A stretch of 64,000 bases of DNA, from positions 3,596,001-3,660,000 of the forward strand of contig OZ244977.1 of the NCBI GenBank assembly GCA_965222995.1. Direction: 5' to 3'. Numbering within the stretch: the stretch's first letter is position 1; each line of letters starts with the position of its first letter. Origin of the DNA: SB11 sp965222995. Its GTDB lineage: Bacteria; Bacteroidota; Bacteroidia; UBA8524. The notes beneath the pieces were generated by a model. That model saw only the letters and a program-made list of their open reading frames with translations, did not search any database and was not told the origin of the DNA. Of the stretch, positions 9,748 to 18,616 are shown one piece after another. A program made the translations under genes and the position numbers.

Positions 9748-9776
9748 CACGTTTACTAATAAAAAGAGCACGTTTA
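9748..9776 (-). promoter_or_regulatory. Candidate LytTR operator upstream of the sensor kinase gene
   Basis: The exact 8-mer CACGTTTA occurs at 9748-9755 and again at 9769-9776, exactly 21 bp apart (minus strand: TAAACGTG twice). It lies 81 to 109 nt upstream of the kinase ATG at 9667. The unit resembles TAAACACGT in the repeats at 5769-5819, so autoregulation by the downstream LytTR regulator is likely. Confidence 0.55.
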
Positions 9777-9832
9777 TCATTTAAGAATACTTTCCACACC
9801 TCTTTTCCAAATTTTAAAGAATACTACTGCCA

Positions 9833-9988
9833 GGTTCGATATTTTACTCGCGAGGGCTACAAATCTATCAAACCCCTTGCTAAGCAAGGGGTTTGTTTAT
9901 TTTAACCATTTATATAAAATATTTGACCACATACCCTATAAGTCTTATAAACACTAGCTGTCAAACTCATATATAGGTGGTTCGATTC
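9833..9988 (+). repeat. GGTTCGAT-hairpin element, copy 2
   Basis: The core at 9833-9861 has the CTCGCGAG variant, which is a perfect 8-bp palindrome. The hairpin at 9869-9895 is CAAACCCCTTGC / GCAAGGGGTTTG with loop TAA, followed on the plus strand by TTTATTTT. About 85 bp more (ending in GGTGGTTCGATTC near 9988) are homologous to the corresponding part of copy 3. It lies between two genes on the minus strand and is separate from the terminator at 10041-10079. Confidence 0.75.
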
Positions 9989-10040
9989 ATTTCAAGTCTT
10001 TTTCATATGTGGGAATTTTTTGATTCAGTCAGTTCAAAAA

Positions 10041-10079
10041 AATTAAGCCTTTTAACTATTTAAGTTAAAAGGCTTAATT
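10041..10079 (-). terminator. Terminator of the 10104-13712 gene
   Basis: A perfect 17-bp inverted repeat (AATTAAGCCTTTTAACT / AGTTAAAAGGCTTAATT, loop ATTTA). On the minus strand a run of T follows directly. It lies 24 nt past the stop codon. Confidence 0.8.
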
Positions 10080-10103
10080 AGTTACGAAATCCCATTTAAA
10101 TAC

Positions 10104-13100
10104 CTACCTAATAACTCTCTTAGTAATGATTTCGTTATTTGTTTTTATGGCTAAAACATAAACTCCTTTAGCGTATGAGCTTAAATTTACCTTATGGTGC
10201 ATTTGATTAATTTCAGAGGTCTCATAAACAGTTCTGCCACTAATATCGTTAACCGTTATTTTTTGTATAGCTGATGAAGACGTTATATTAAAGATCCCTG
10301 TTGAGCTTGGGTTAGGGTATACAGACAAGCCTTCAATTTTTTTCGAAATAAGTTCTGCATCAAAACTACCTTCACTTGTTTTACTCGTTCCATTCGTACC
10401 GCCTATTTCATTTGGTTTTGAAGGGCTATCTTCTCCTTCTTCAGCCACAAGAAAATGTACTCTATTCAAATCCATTCGGGCAAAATACATGTCCGTTGTT
10501 CCAGTTGAGGTAAGACTATTATTAAAAGATATATTGCCAAAAAACTGTCCCGTGGTATAAAGGTTTGTACCATCGAACCCAATATCATTAATCGCGTCAA
10601 CTTGCCCTGAGCCTTGTATAAATGTTGCTGGAGGAGCATTCAAGTTTCCGTTAATGTCCAAGTCTACATAATAAAAATCTTGGTCATTTGCATTAGCAGT
10701 TGAGGGGAGTCCTTGTAAATAATAACCTAACCCCCCGGGTACAGGAGCTCCTGTTTGAGAGTAATGCCCAACAGCGTATATGGAACCTGTTGAAGGTACT
10801 TCTACCAGAGAAGTGCCAAAGTTTCTGTTTCCGTTTCCTCCCCCTTGTATTGCCCATACCAAAGCACCATTAAAATCATACGCAGCAATATAAGACCCTT
10901 GAGCAGGAGGGGTAAGAATTGTACTGCCACCTGTTATATCAAAGTTTTTTGTGCTACTAAACCATCCTGTAATTGCAAAATTGGCTTGTGGGCCTTGGGT
11001 TGAAGTAGAAATGGGGCAAACATCCATAGCAAAACCCCATCCCGGAGTTGAACCCGCACCATCAATTCTTCCAAAAATATGAGGGTTAAGCCCCGCTGAA
11101 ATATCAACCAAAGCAAAAAACGGGTCGGAGCTTCCGGTTGAACTTGCCGAAATATTTGTCATCCCAAAAAAGCCTGATTGGTCTGAAGCCATTCCTACAT
11201 CTACAATATAAGGTATCGTCGGAGTACCTTGTATATGGATAATATCCATTCCCATGGCAAAATCATTTCCCCCAGTACCATATGAGAAGCTGTTTATTTC
11301 GTTAAGCATTGTTGAATAACTTCCATTAAATATATCTTGCCCTCCATTACTGATAACTGTAACTCCATTAAATTGAAAAGTACTATTAAATGTACCAACA
11401 GTATATATAGTAGTGATACCTAAAGAGTTGGTTAAAGCCTTCACATCATTATAGGTACTGGTAACATTAGCATTGGTAGGGTCAGGTATATTAATTAATG
11501 ATGGAATACCAGATTGGCTTACTTTTGTAATGAAACCTCTTTGCTGGCCTAGTGGAATGGCTGGCATAGGGGGTAATGTACCAGTAAACTGAGTTGAGCT
11601 AAATGTTAGTGTTGAAAAGTCGCCAACTAAGTTTCCAACCCAAAACATATCCCCTGAAATAGGGTCAAATGCAACAGCAGTACCTCTTTCTCCGTTACCT
11701 GATGAGCCCAGTGAAATTGCCCAGTCTATCCCACACTCATTATATCGTGCTAAATAAGCATCACTTCCCCCGGCTGAGGTAAGTGTTACGGTTGTTCCGT
11801 TTGCACGGTGAAAGGTTACTTGTCCTTCATACTCTCCCGTTACATAAAACCCTCCATTATTATCAAAGGCCACTCCTTTCCCAGTAGATAACTCATTAGT
11901 TGTTGGTGCTGTGGCTTGTTTTGGCCAAGGGTCGTTACCCACTTGTATTACAGTAGAACCTGTGATATTACAGCCCTGCCATTGAATGGTGTAAGTAATG
12001 GTATGAAAACCGTTTCCTGCTGCTTGCGGGCAAAATTGCCCTGTTTGGGGGTTAGTAATTCCCGGGCCTGCCCAAGTTCCTGCCGGCCACACTCCACCGG
12101 GTTGAATAGTAAACCCAAGATTTACACAAGGGTCTGTTTCACAAAAAGGTCCTGTTTGATTTATTGTTATTAGCGGTGCCTCATCGTACATCATCAAGAA
12201 ACCGTCGCCGGCATCATTCCACTGCCCAATAAAAGTATTATTCGGCAGGGGGGGAACCTGCATTTGGTCAACAAAAGAACCAACTACTATCGGGTCAAGA
12301 TGGTGTATGCCATTGGATAAACAAATTTCGACATCCCCTCCGTTTTCTACAATATTTCCTGTGGATGTTGTTGCCCAAGTTGGATTACCTGTTGCATAAT
12401 CATGACTTGTAGTAAAAAACTTAATTATATTCGGAGTTCCATTTATTCCTACTCCCCCTGTATTTGCAAACCCCGAAGTATACTGCCCGGTAGTATATAC
12501 ATTGCCACATCCATCAAAAGCTATTGCTCTTACCAGCTCGTTAGCAACTCCGGCCAATTGTGTTGACCAGAATGGTGCCCCATTTAAGTTAATCCTCAAT
12601 ATATACCCTTCTCGTGTTGGAAGATTATTATTGTTTAGCATTTGTACATTACCGTTCAAATCATCAATATTTAAAACAGCCCCTTCATAGCCTCCGCAAA
12701 CCAAAAGGTCTCCACCAGTTATGGCTTGATATATTTTAGCGCTGGTTTCAGTGCCGTTACTATTAATATGAGTTAAAAAATTGGCATTATTCCAAGGTGC
12801 GGGTAAATGAGCAACAAAAGCATCAGCAGTATTATTATTTGCTATTACATTGGTGCCTCCTATTGTGATTGCATTTTCAAAACTTCCTGTAAAGTATACA
12901 TCGGCAAACCCCAGTGCATTTGAAGTAATACCTGTCCCTAAGTCATTACCCGTTCCACCGTACGAATTTGCAAAAATAAAAGGTCCGTTATTTGTTTGAA
13001 GTAAATAACCCATTACAACAATATCTGATGACCCTCCGCCTGCATTAACATTGTTAAGAGTATTACCTGAGTTACTAAAACTACACACATTACTTTGAAA

Positions 13101-13712
13101 ATCACCAATTACAAATAACTCATCCGTATGGTCTGAGGTTATATCCCTTCCAAAGTCATCCTCCTGACCTCCGAAGCTATTTGCCCAAATCACATTCCCT
13201 GTTAATGGATCAATACGCATCACAAAGCCATCACACGTTGTGCCCGTATTATTTTGATTGACAAGAACTATTTGCTGACCGCCAGTTGTCATACCGGCTG
13301 GAATTGTGATTTGAGGGCTAAAAAACCAACCGACAACATATAGTTCATTATTTCTAGTAATATGTATTTTCTGACCGCGCTCTTGCCCCGCACCACCAAT
13401 AATGGTTTGCCATTGAACCATTCCTACTCCATCGTGGCAAGCAATAAGAATATCTCTATCATTACCCATAAGATTTCCCGGCACGTTAGGGTCACTAACA
13501 AAATCTAATTGTTGTGAGCTCGTATACCCGGTAGAATATGTCCGCTCTCGTAACATTGTGTTTGCTGATGTAGCGTAGTCGTGTGTAACTCCCCATATTC
13601 CTGTACGGGAATCATTGTTAGAAAAGGTATTATCTGTCCAATCCCAATTTTGCCCGAAGCTAAATATTGCAAAAAACAGAAAGAATACTAATAAAATTGC
13701 TAATTTTTTCAT
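10104..13712 (-). CDS. Large T9SS-sorted secreted protein with propeller-like repeats
   Basis: A 1202-residue exported protein. The signal peptide is MKKLAILLVFFLFFAIFSFG. Two long blocks of SBBP-like repeats (about residues 30-490 and 600-1090) carry units such as GGQEDDFGRDITSDHTDELF, YFTGSFENAITI, GFYVTGEYEGQVTF and NLYTTGQFFGNISF. They are separated by an Ig-like segment of about 90 residues (FCETDPCVNLGFTIQPGG ... HTITYTIQWQG). The C-terminus is a T9SS type A sorting domain (LSVYPNPSSTGIFNI ... GVYVLAIKTNN). It starts 21 nt after the PKD-type gene 13734-15482, so the two are co-transcribed. It resembles the protein at 3386-5692 in build but is longer. Its role on the surface is not known. 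Confidence 0.85.
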   Translation of the reverse strand: MKKLAILLVFFLFFAIFSFGQNWDWTDNTFSNNDSRTGIWGVTHDYATSANTMLRERTYSTGYTSSQQLDFVSDPNVPGNLMGNDRDILIACHDGVGMVQWQTIIGGAGQERGQKIHITRNNELYVVGWFFSPQITIPAGMTTGGQQIVLVNQNNTGTTCDGFVMRIDPLTGNVIWANSFGGQEDDFGRDITSDHTDELFVIGDFQSNVCSFSNSGNTLNNVNAGGGSSDIVVMGYLLQTNNGPFIFANSYGGTGNDLGTGITSNALGFADVYFTGSFENAITIGGTNVIANNNTADAFVAHLPAPWNNANFLTHINSNGTETSAKIYQAITGGDLLVCGGYEGAVLNIDDLNGNVQMLNNNNLPTREGYILRINLNGAPFWSTQLAGVANELVRAIAFDGCGNVYTTGQYTSGFANTGGVGINGTPNIIKFFTTSHDYATGNPTWATTSTGNIVENGGDVEICLSNGIHHLDPIVVGSFVDQMQVPPLPNNTFIGQWNDAGDGFLMMYDEAPLITINQTGPFCETDPCVNLGFTIQPGGVWPAGTWAGPGITNPQTGQFCPQAAGNGFHTITYTIQWQGCNITGSTVIQVGNDPWPKQATAPTTNELSTGKGVAFDNNGGFYVTGEYEGQVTFHRANGTTVTLTSAGGSDAYLARYNECGIDWAISLGSSGNGERGTAVAFDPISGDMFWVGNLVGDFSTLTFSSTQFTGTLPPMPAIPLGQQRGFITKVSQSGIPSLINIPDPTNANVTSTYNDVKALTNSLGITTIYTVGTFNSTFQFNGVTVISNGGQDIFNGSYSTMLNEINSFSYGTGGNDFAMGMDIIHIQGTPTIPYIVDVGMASDQSGFFGMTNISASSTGSSDPFFALVDISAGLNPHIFGRIDGAGSTPGWGFAMDVCPISTSTQGPQANFAITGWFSSTKNFDITGGSTILTPPAQGSYIAAYDFNGALVWAIQGGGNGNRNFGTSLVEVPSTGSIYAVGHYSQTGAPVPGGLGYYLQGLPSTANANDQDFYYVDLDINGNLNAPPATFIQGSGQVDAINDIGFDGTNLYTTGQFFGNISFNNSLTSTGTTDMYFARMDLNRVHFLVAEEGEDSPSKPNEIGGTNGTSKTSEGSFDAELISKKIEGLSVYPNPSSTGIFNITSSSAIQKITVNDISGRTVYETSEINQMHHKVNLSSYAKGVYVLAIKTNNEIITKRVIR

Positions 13713-13733
13713 AATTAATATTTATTAAATTTT

Positions 13734-15482
13734 TTAATGTAATACTACCAGGTTTGTGGTTTTTACATCATTTCCTGCACTAACCCTGATAAAATATGTA
13801 CCTGATTCAAATCCGGCTATATTCATTTTAACTGTTTGTTTTCCTGCATTCATAGTTTGTTTATTTAAAAGTTGTTGTTGGGTTTTGCCTAAAGCATCTA
13901 CCAACTCAACACTAACCATTTGCTCATCTTGTAAAACCATAAAAAATAATTCTGCTTCATTTGCTGCAGGGTTTGGAACCACACTAAGTTTGTCTATAAA
14001 GCTTGATTTAGGTAGAGTGCTTTTATATGCTTTATCTACTTTTTGTTTTTCATCTTCCCCCTCATCCAGTTTTCTTGGCGCAGGTAAGTCTCCGCCTCCA
14101 CTGCTAAAATCACAATCAACCGGAGGTACTACTCCTTGGCAAGTACTAAAATCAATAGTCTCACAATAAGTCTCAGTACAACAAGCTCCCTCTGCTGTTG
14201 TCTCTTCATATAACTCACCTGTAACGGTAAGGCACACTTCATAAACTCCAGGTGATGAATAGGCGTGTATAGGCTTTTGGTCAAAAGAACTTTCACCGTC
14301 TCCAAAAGTCCAATACCAACCCCTTATATTTTTGTTTGCATTACTTGTGTTGGGTTTAAATTGAAATAGGCAGTCGTTAGAAAAACATGAATAGTTAAAG
14401 CTTGGTTCTAAACTGCACCCTAGTCCTTCAACTTCAACGTAAAACCATTCGCAAATTCTTTTTGTACAGCACTCACCGGTAGTATTATTTATTGCAGTTA
14501 CCTCTAGACATACCAAATAGTTATCAGAAGTTGGTACTATAAAATCAAAAATCTTTCCACCAGAATAGTACTGACGGTCAGTGTTTATTGTTTCAACTGT
14601 CCATGTTCTACTCACTATTGTTGAGTTAGGGTCTACTGTTGACACATCAGTTAGTCTAATTTTTCCACTTCCGTCATTCGGGTTGTTTAGTATTATATTA
14701 GGTGAAATAGGACATTCTAGGGAATAGTCTCTCGCGCAATAACTAAACTCATCAAAAGCAATACCTACACTACTTGTTACTGATCCTACATAATCAATTT
14801 CGATTCTTTCAATATAGTTTGATGTAGATAGTGCCCAATAAGCAGACTTCGCGTCACCAGTAGGATAGTTGATGTTTGAAAATACTGCAACACCAGGAGG
14901 CAAAGGAGGCCCCATATAATTAGGTGCAACTAAAAGAATTTCACTCTCAGGAGTGCTAAAATTCCCATTAGTATACGCCCTTATATGGAAAGCCTCATTA
15001 CCATCAACATCAATAAGTACCCCTGAGGCTTCATTACACCTCTGTATATCTAAATCATAGTCAATTCTAAGTGTCTTAGGGTTCTGAGTTACAATACCGT
15101 CATCATCAGTAAGGAACCAACAACCTTCGTCTTGTGGAGTACCAACGGGGTGGTCGAAGGCATCTGTATTTCCACTACACCCCCCGGTTCCCTTTGTTGT
15201 TGAGTAAGGAGTAATAGATGAAGAGACTGAAAAAGCTGTCATAGGTAACCCAACTTTAGCATACCTAGGCAAATAATTACTATTGCCAAATTGGTCTACA
15301 CAGCTAAACGTTATACCATAAGCTGTGCTAAAATATAAATTATTAATGGTAGTATTATCTGCCGGGTTATGTGTGCCATTATAGTTTCCTTGTTCAAAGT
15401 CTATTAAACCTGATTGAGTTTGCGCATAAGTAAAGAATGGACACAAGATTAAAATTGCCCATAAAAGTGTTGTTTTTCTCAT
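13734..15482 (-). CDS. T9SS-sorted secreted protein with PKD domain
   Basis: A 582-residue exported protein with signal peptide MRKTTLLWAILILCPFFTYA. The first 250 residues form a beta-rich domain of unknown family, starting near GLIDFEQGNYNGTHNP. A PKD domain lies near 365-440 with the hallmark GWYWTFGDGESS. The C-terminus is a T9SS type A sorting domain (LSVVPNPAANEAELFF ... GTYFIRVSAGN). Many cysteines (ECCTKRICEWF, ACCTETYCE) resemble those in the paralogues at 53000-56177. It is the first gene after the membrane-tethered LytTR regulator. A 151-nt gap between them carries phased repeats, so that regulator probably controls this gene and the co-transcribed 10104-13712. Confidence 0.85.
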   Translation of the reverse strand: MRKTTLLWAILILCPFFTYAQTQSGLIDFEQGNYNGTHNPADNTTINNLYFSTAYGITFSCVDQFGNSNYLPRYAKVGLPMTAFSVSSSITPYSTTKGTGGCSGNTDAFDHPVGTPQDEGCWFLTDDDGIVTQNPKTLRIDYDLDIQRCNEASGVLIDVDGNEAFHIRAYTNGNFSTPESEILLVAPNYMGPPLPPGVAVFSNINYPTGDAKSAYWALSTSNYIERIEIDYVGSVTSSVGIAFDEFSYCARDYSLECPISPNIILNNPNDGSGKIRLTDVSTVDPNSTIVSRTWTVETINTDRQYYSGGKIFDFIVPTSDNYLVCLEVTAINNTTGECCTKRICEWFYVEVEGLGCSLEPSFNYSCFSNDCLFQFKPNTSNANKNIRGWYWTFGDGESSFDQKPIHAYSSPGVYEVCLTVTGELYEETTAEGACCTETYCETIDFSTCQGVVPPVDCDFSSGGGDLPAPRKLDEGEDEKQKVDKAYKSTLPKSSFIDKLSVVPNPAANEAELFFMVLQDEQMVSVELVDALGKTQQQLLNKQTMNAGKQTVKMNIAGFESGTYFIRVSAGNDVKTTNLVVLH

Positions 15483-15576
15483 AGATAGTAAAAAATTAAA
15501 GTGAATGATTTGATAAAAATTTGAAAGATAAAATTAGAGGTATCACTTGCCGTATCATAGTAAACAAAGTAGTTTG

Positions 15577-15608
15577 CTACCAACAACCGTTAATTTACAA
15601 CCAACTAC
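15577..15608 (-). promoter_or_regulatory. Candidate LytTR operator: 11-bp direct repeat at 21-bp spacing
   Basis: On the minus strand GTAGTTGGTTG and GTTGTTGGTAG match at 9 of 11 positions and start exactly 21 bp apart. They lie 95 to 126 nt upstream of the ATG at 15482 and 26 nt past the stop of the membrane-tethered LytTR regulator. The sequence differs from the repeats near 5769, as expected for a different LytTR protein. Confidence 0.55.
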
Positions 15609-15633
15609 ACTTTTAATTTTTGAGCAAGAAAGT

Positions 15634-18264
15634 TTAAGATTTTGTTTTTTGCCTGAATGGCTTTAAATAAGAGCTGATTTTCTCTCTGTATGTCCTTCCA
15701 ATTGGTATCGTTTCAGAGTCAATATTTATTATGTTCCATTTGAGTCCGGTTGCATGATTCATATTAACTATATATGATTTGTGCACTCTAATAAACCCCT
15801 CCACATTGCCCAATAGCTTTTCCATTTCCTTCATGCTCTTTCTGGTAAGTTGCTTTTGTGAGGTGGTAATAATTGATATATACTCTCTTGAGCCTTCTAT
15901 CCACAAAATATCATTGGTATTTATTTTTATAGAGCTACCATCTTTTAAAGACCTTATTGTTATATGCCTTTCTTTTTTAAAGTAGTTTAACAAAAGTGTT
16001 AAAAGTTCACGGGTTATATCCCTATTGTAGGTCAAAATACGTATCCTAAAAAACAGATAAATTAAAAAAACAAAAACTCCTAAGAGCATAAGTTTAAACC
16101 ACCAAAGAGTCCACCACGGCGGGTGTACGGTAAATTGAGTTTGGAAAGGTATGCTTTTAAAACCAAGTGAGTTTTCACCATAAACTGTAGCCTTGTAAGT
16201 TCCTGGTTTCAGATCTTCAAAAGTAATTTTGGTATCTCTGGTATTCCCTTTAAAATCAGCAGAACCTTCTAAAGTATAATAGTAAGTTAAATCGCCTTTA
16301 TCTTTAAAAGATATACCATCATACCTAATTGTTATACTATTTTCAAAATATTTTAACCTGGCAAGATTTCTTTTTGAAGTAGTTCTATTATTAACACTAA
16401 TATCTTTTAGGTGAACAATTGGCGAAAATGCAAATGTCTTAGTTTTTGTCGGGAAAACTGTGATGCCGTTGTTTGTGGCTATCCATAAAGTATCTTTCCT
16501 AAGTTGCAAATAATTAACCTCGTAATCACCTATGCCGTGCCGGAAATTATAGAATTCAGTTTTGAACTCCGTATTTTTCAATACCACATTAACTACTCCC
16601 TTATTAGTACCTACCCACACTTCATTAGTTTTGCTTCCTGAAATAATATAGTTACAGAACACCCCTTTTAAAGCATTAACCATAAGTATTTTATTATTAG
16701 TTAAAACCTTTACTCCGGTATTTCCTGTTGCAAGCCATAAAGTAGAATCATTAGTAGAGGTAATACAGTATACGGTTTGTTTTGGAGGTAGCGGATCTCT
16801 TGAAATGAACTTGTCTTGGCTGTTGATTTTTAAAAGACCATCTGTAGTCCCCGCCCAAAGAGCACTTTTTGTTTTGTGAAAACATAAAGTAGATAATGGA
16901 TAAAAAATATGCGTGTTAGCTTTTTTTTGTGTAATACCCTCTAACATTCTTTGTAAATTTTTTTTGGGTGTTGATAATGGAATTTTAAAGGTTGCTTTTG
17001 AGGTAGAAAAATATATAGAAGAGTCTGCATCAACATACACCACTTTAGCAGAAAAGGCATTATTAGAGTGAAAAATACTTTTTTGATTGAAAAGAAATAA
17101 ACCTTTGTCAGAGGCAATAAATAAATTTTCAGCATTAAATTGGTATATGGATTTTATTCTTCCTCTTGAATAGGGGTCCTGAGGTAATAACTCAAATTGC
17201 TTTATTTTTTCAGGTTTAATTTGTGATACAGAAAGATGGTCGCCAAATGCTAAAAGACCATTATTAAAAAATGAAAAGTAGTGTACTCTTTCTAAGCCAT
17301 TTTTTTTGCCATAAGTTACAATATCAATAGCTGGAGCAAGAAAAACACCTTGATCTTGTGTAGTAAACCAAGTGTTACTTTCGTGGTCAGTAAAAACACC
17401 TGTAACGCTAAAATTTTCTAACCAGTGACGTTTAATAACCCCTTTTTTTGAAATTATGTACACACCATTATGTGTACCCACCCATATATTAAAACGGTCA
17501 ACTTCATCTATAAAAATTATTTCACCTGAAAGCTTACATAAGGCCTCATGATTTTTATTGCCTAAATGCAAAAATAAAAGTTCGTTACCTCGAGCAAGAA
17601 ATAAATCGTTATTTGGTTTATCAAAGTAAAAATGGCTGCTTAAAGAACGCCTTGACTCATTAAACTGGTTATAATAATTATAGTTGTTTTTTTTTGAGAG
17701 CGGAAATACACTCCTTCGCGATACTACATATTTAGTTTTAAGCGATGTTTGGAACAACCCTAACATAGCAGTTATGCTATCCTTAGCAATAATATTGTTT
17801 TGCGATAAGCTGTAGGTCTTGTTATTGTTTGCTACAAACCAAATAGTAGAATCTGTGTCCTCAAAAATTTGCCATATATATGTGTTTAACCGAATTTTTT
17901 TAAGTAATGTATCGTTGAAAGAGTTAAAGAATTTATGGTTGAAATAATAGGATACTTCTCCATTAGCTGTGGCAAACCATAATCGCCCTTTTCTATCTTG
18001 GAAAATTCTAAAAACTTCATCATCTGATAGTCCGTTAACGGTAGAATAATTTATAAATTTTTTGCCGTTGAATTTTGAAACTCCCTTATCTGTGGCAAAC
18101 CACATATACCCCTCATTATCTTGATAAGCACAATACACATTAGAGCTTGGTAAACCCTCATTCACACTAAATTGAATGAACTTTGGGCTTTGGGCTTTTA
18201 GTTTGCTCAAGGGGGCCACCCAATAGCTAAGTAGAAATAACAGTGTTATAAAATTAGTTTTCAT
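15634..18264 (-). CDS. Membrane-tethered one-component regulator: Reg_prop propeller, Y_Y_Y, TM helix, LytTR domain
   Basis: An 876-residue protein with a signal segment (FITLLFLLSYWVAPLSKLKA) and a periplasmic propeller with Reg_prop units (AYQDNEGYMWFATDKGV, IFQDRKGRLWFATANGE, WIATNNGITVF). A Y_Y_Y-like domain follows (LTYYYTLEGSADF ... LKPGTYKATVYGEN), then one transmembrane helix near 719-742. From about 768 to the end there is a LytTR DNA-binding domain (IKINTNDILWIEGSREYISI ... GFIRVHKSYIVNMN). There is no histidine kinase, ATPase or receiver domain. The protein therefore appears to bind DNA directly from the inner membrane in response to a periplasmic signal. Only about 25 residues link the helix to the DNA-binding domain. 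It is followed by two genes for secreted proteins. Known relatives with a LuxR-type HTH in this position support the reading. Confidence 0.85.
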   Translation of the reverse strand: MKTNFITLLFLLSYWVAPLSKLKAQSPKFIQFSVNEGLPSSNVYCAYQDNEGYMWFATDKGVSKFNGKKFINYSTVNGLSDDEVFRIFQDRKGRLWFATANGEVSYYFNHKFFNSFNDTLLKKIRLNTYIWQIFEDTDSTIWFVANNNKTYSLSQNNIIAKDSITAMLGLFQTSLKTKYVVSRRSVFPLSKKNNYNYYNQFNESRRSLSSHFYFDKPNNDLFLARGNELLFLHLGNKNHEALCKLSGEIIFIDEVDRFNIWVGTHNGVYIISKKGVIKRHWLENFSVTGVFTDHESNTWFTTQDQGVFLAPAIDIVTYGKKNGLERVHYFSFFNNGLLAFGDHLSVSQIKPEKIKQFELLPQDPYSRGRIKSIYQFNAENLFIASDKGLFLFNQKSIFHSNNAFSAKVVYVDADSSIYFSTSKATFKIPLSTPKKNLQRMLEGITQKKANTHIFYPLSTLCFHKTKSALWAGTTDGLLKINSQDKFISRDPLPPKQTVYCITSTNDSTLWLATGNTGVKVLTNNKILMVNALKGVFCNYIISGSKTNEVWVGTNKGVVNVVLKNTEFKTEFYNFRHGIGDYEVNYLQLRKDTLWIATNNGITVFPTKTKTFAFSPIVHLKDISVNNRTTSKRNLARLKYFENSITIRYDGISFKDKGDLTYYYTLEGSADFKGNTRDTKITFEDLKPGTYKATVYGENSLGFKSIPFQTQFTVHPPWWTLWWFKLMLLGVFVFLIYLFFRIRILTYNRDITRELLTLLLNYFKKERHITIRSLKDGSSIKINTNDILWIEGSREYISIITTSQKQLTRKSMKEMEKLLGNVEGFIRVHKSYIVNMNHATGLKWNIINIDSETIPIGRTYREKISSYLKPFRQKTKS

Positions 18265-18616
18265 TAATCAAAAGGAAAACAATAGCCTCCTATGTTCATT
18301 AGATAACGTAAATTAAAATATAAAAGGTGTATAACAGTCTTATTTTAAGATACTGTATTACCTATTTTATTATCTATATCTATGTGTTTTTAGTTCCTTT
18401 TGGATAACTGAAATTTGTAAAAGTTTACTAATATGGTTCGATATTTTACTCGTGTGGGCTACAAATACTCTAAACTCCTTGCATAGCAAGGAGTTTTTAA
18501 TTTTTGCTCTTTGTTTAATAAATTTGGCTACATACTCTATAAACCCCATAAACACAAGCTGTCAAACTCAAATATAGGTGGTTCGATTCCTTTCAAGTTT
18601 CGTTTTCTTTTTTTAA
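18265..18616. other. 352-nt intergenic region
   Basis: It contains the upstream region of the 15634-18264 gene and element copy 3 (18435-18590). I find no phased 21-bp repeats upstream of 18264 and no gene. A short minus-strand frame at 18370-18555 overlaps the element and is not credible. Confidence 0.5.
18435..18590 (+). repeat. GGTTCGAT-hairpin element, copy 3
   Basis: The core at 18435-18463 carries the variant CTCGTGTGGG. The hairpin at 18472-18496 is AAACTCCTTGC / GCAAGGAGTTT, loop ATA, followed on the plus strand by TTTAATTTTTG, a good plus-strand terminator tail. The following 85 bp, ending in GGTTCGATTCC at 18580-18590, are homologous to copy 2 (shared CACAAGCTGTCAAACTCA-like stretch). 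It lies between minus-strand genes. Confidence 0.75.

Larger units (their letters stand above)
9668..10103. other. 436-nt intergenic region
   Basis: This gap holds, from left to right, the upstream region of the kinase gene with a phased repeat (9748-9776), element copy 2 (9833-9988) and the terminator of the 10104-13712 gene (10041-10079). A 65-codon open frame at 9708-9905 runs through the element and is not a credible gene. Confidence 0.6.

Noticed and set aside
9708..9905. 65-codon plus-strand frame
   Set aside because: It runs through the phased repeat and element copy 2, has no homology I recognise, and its reading is explained by the non-coding repeats.
18265..18434. Phased 21-bp repeat upstream of the tethered LytTR gene
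   Set aside because: TAAC motifs here are 28 bp apart and ACAGT/ACTGT forms an inverted repeat. No unit repeats at 21 bp, so there is no sign of autoregulation.
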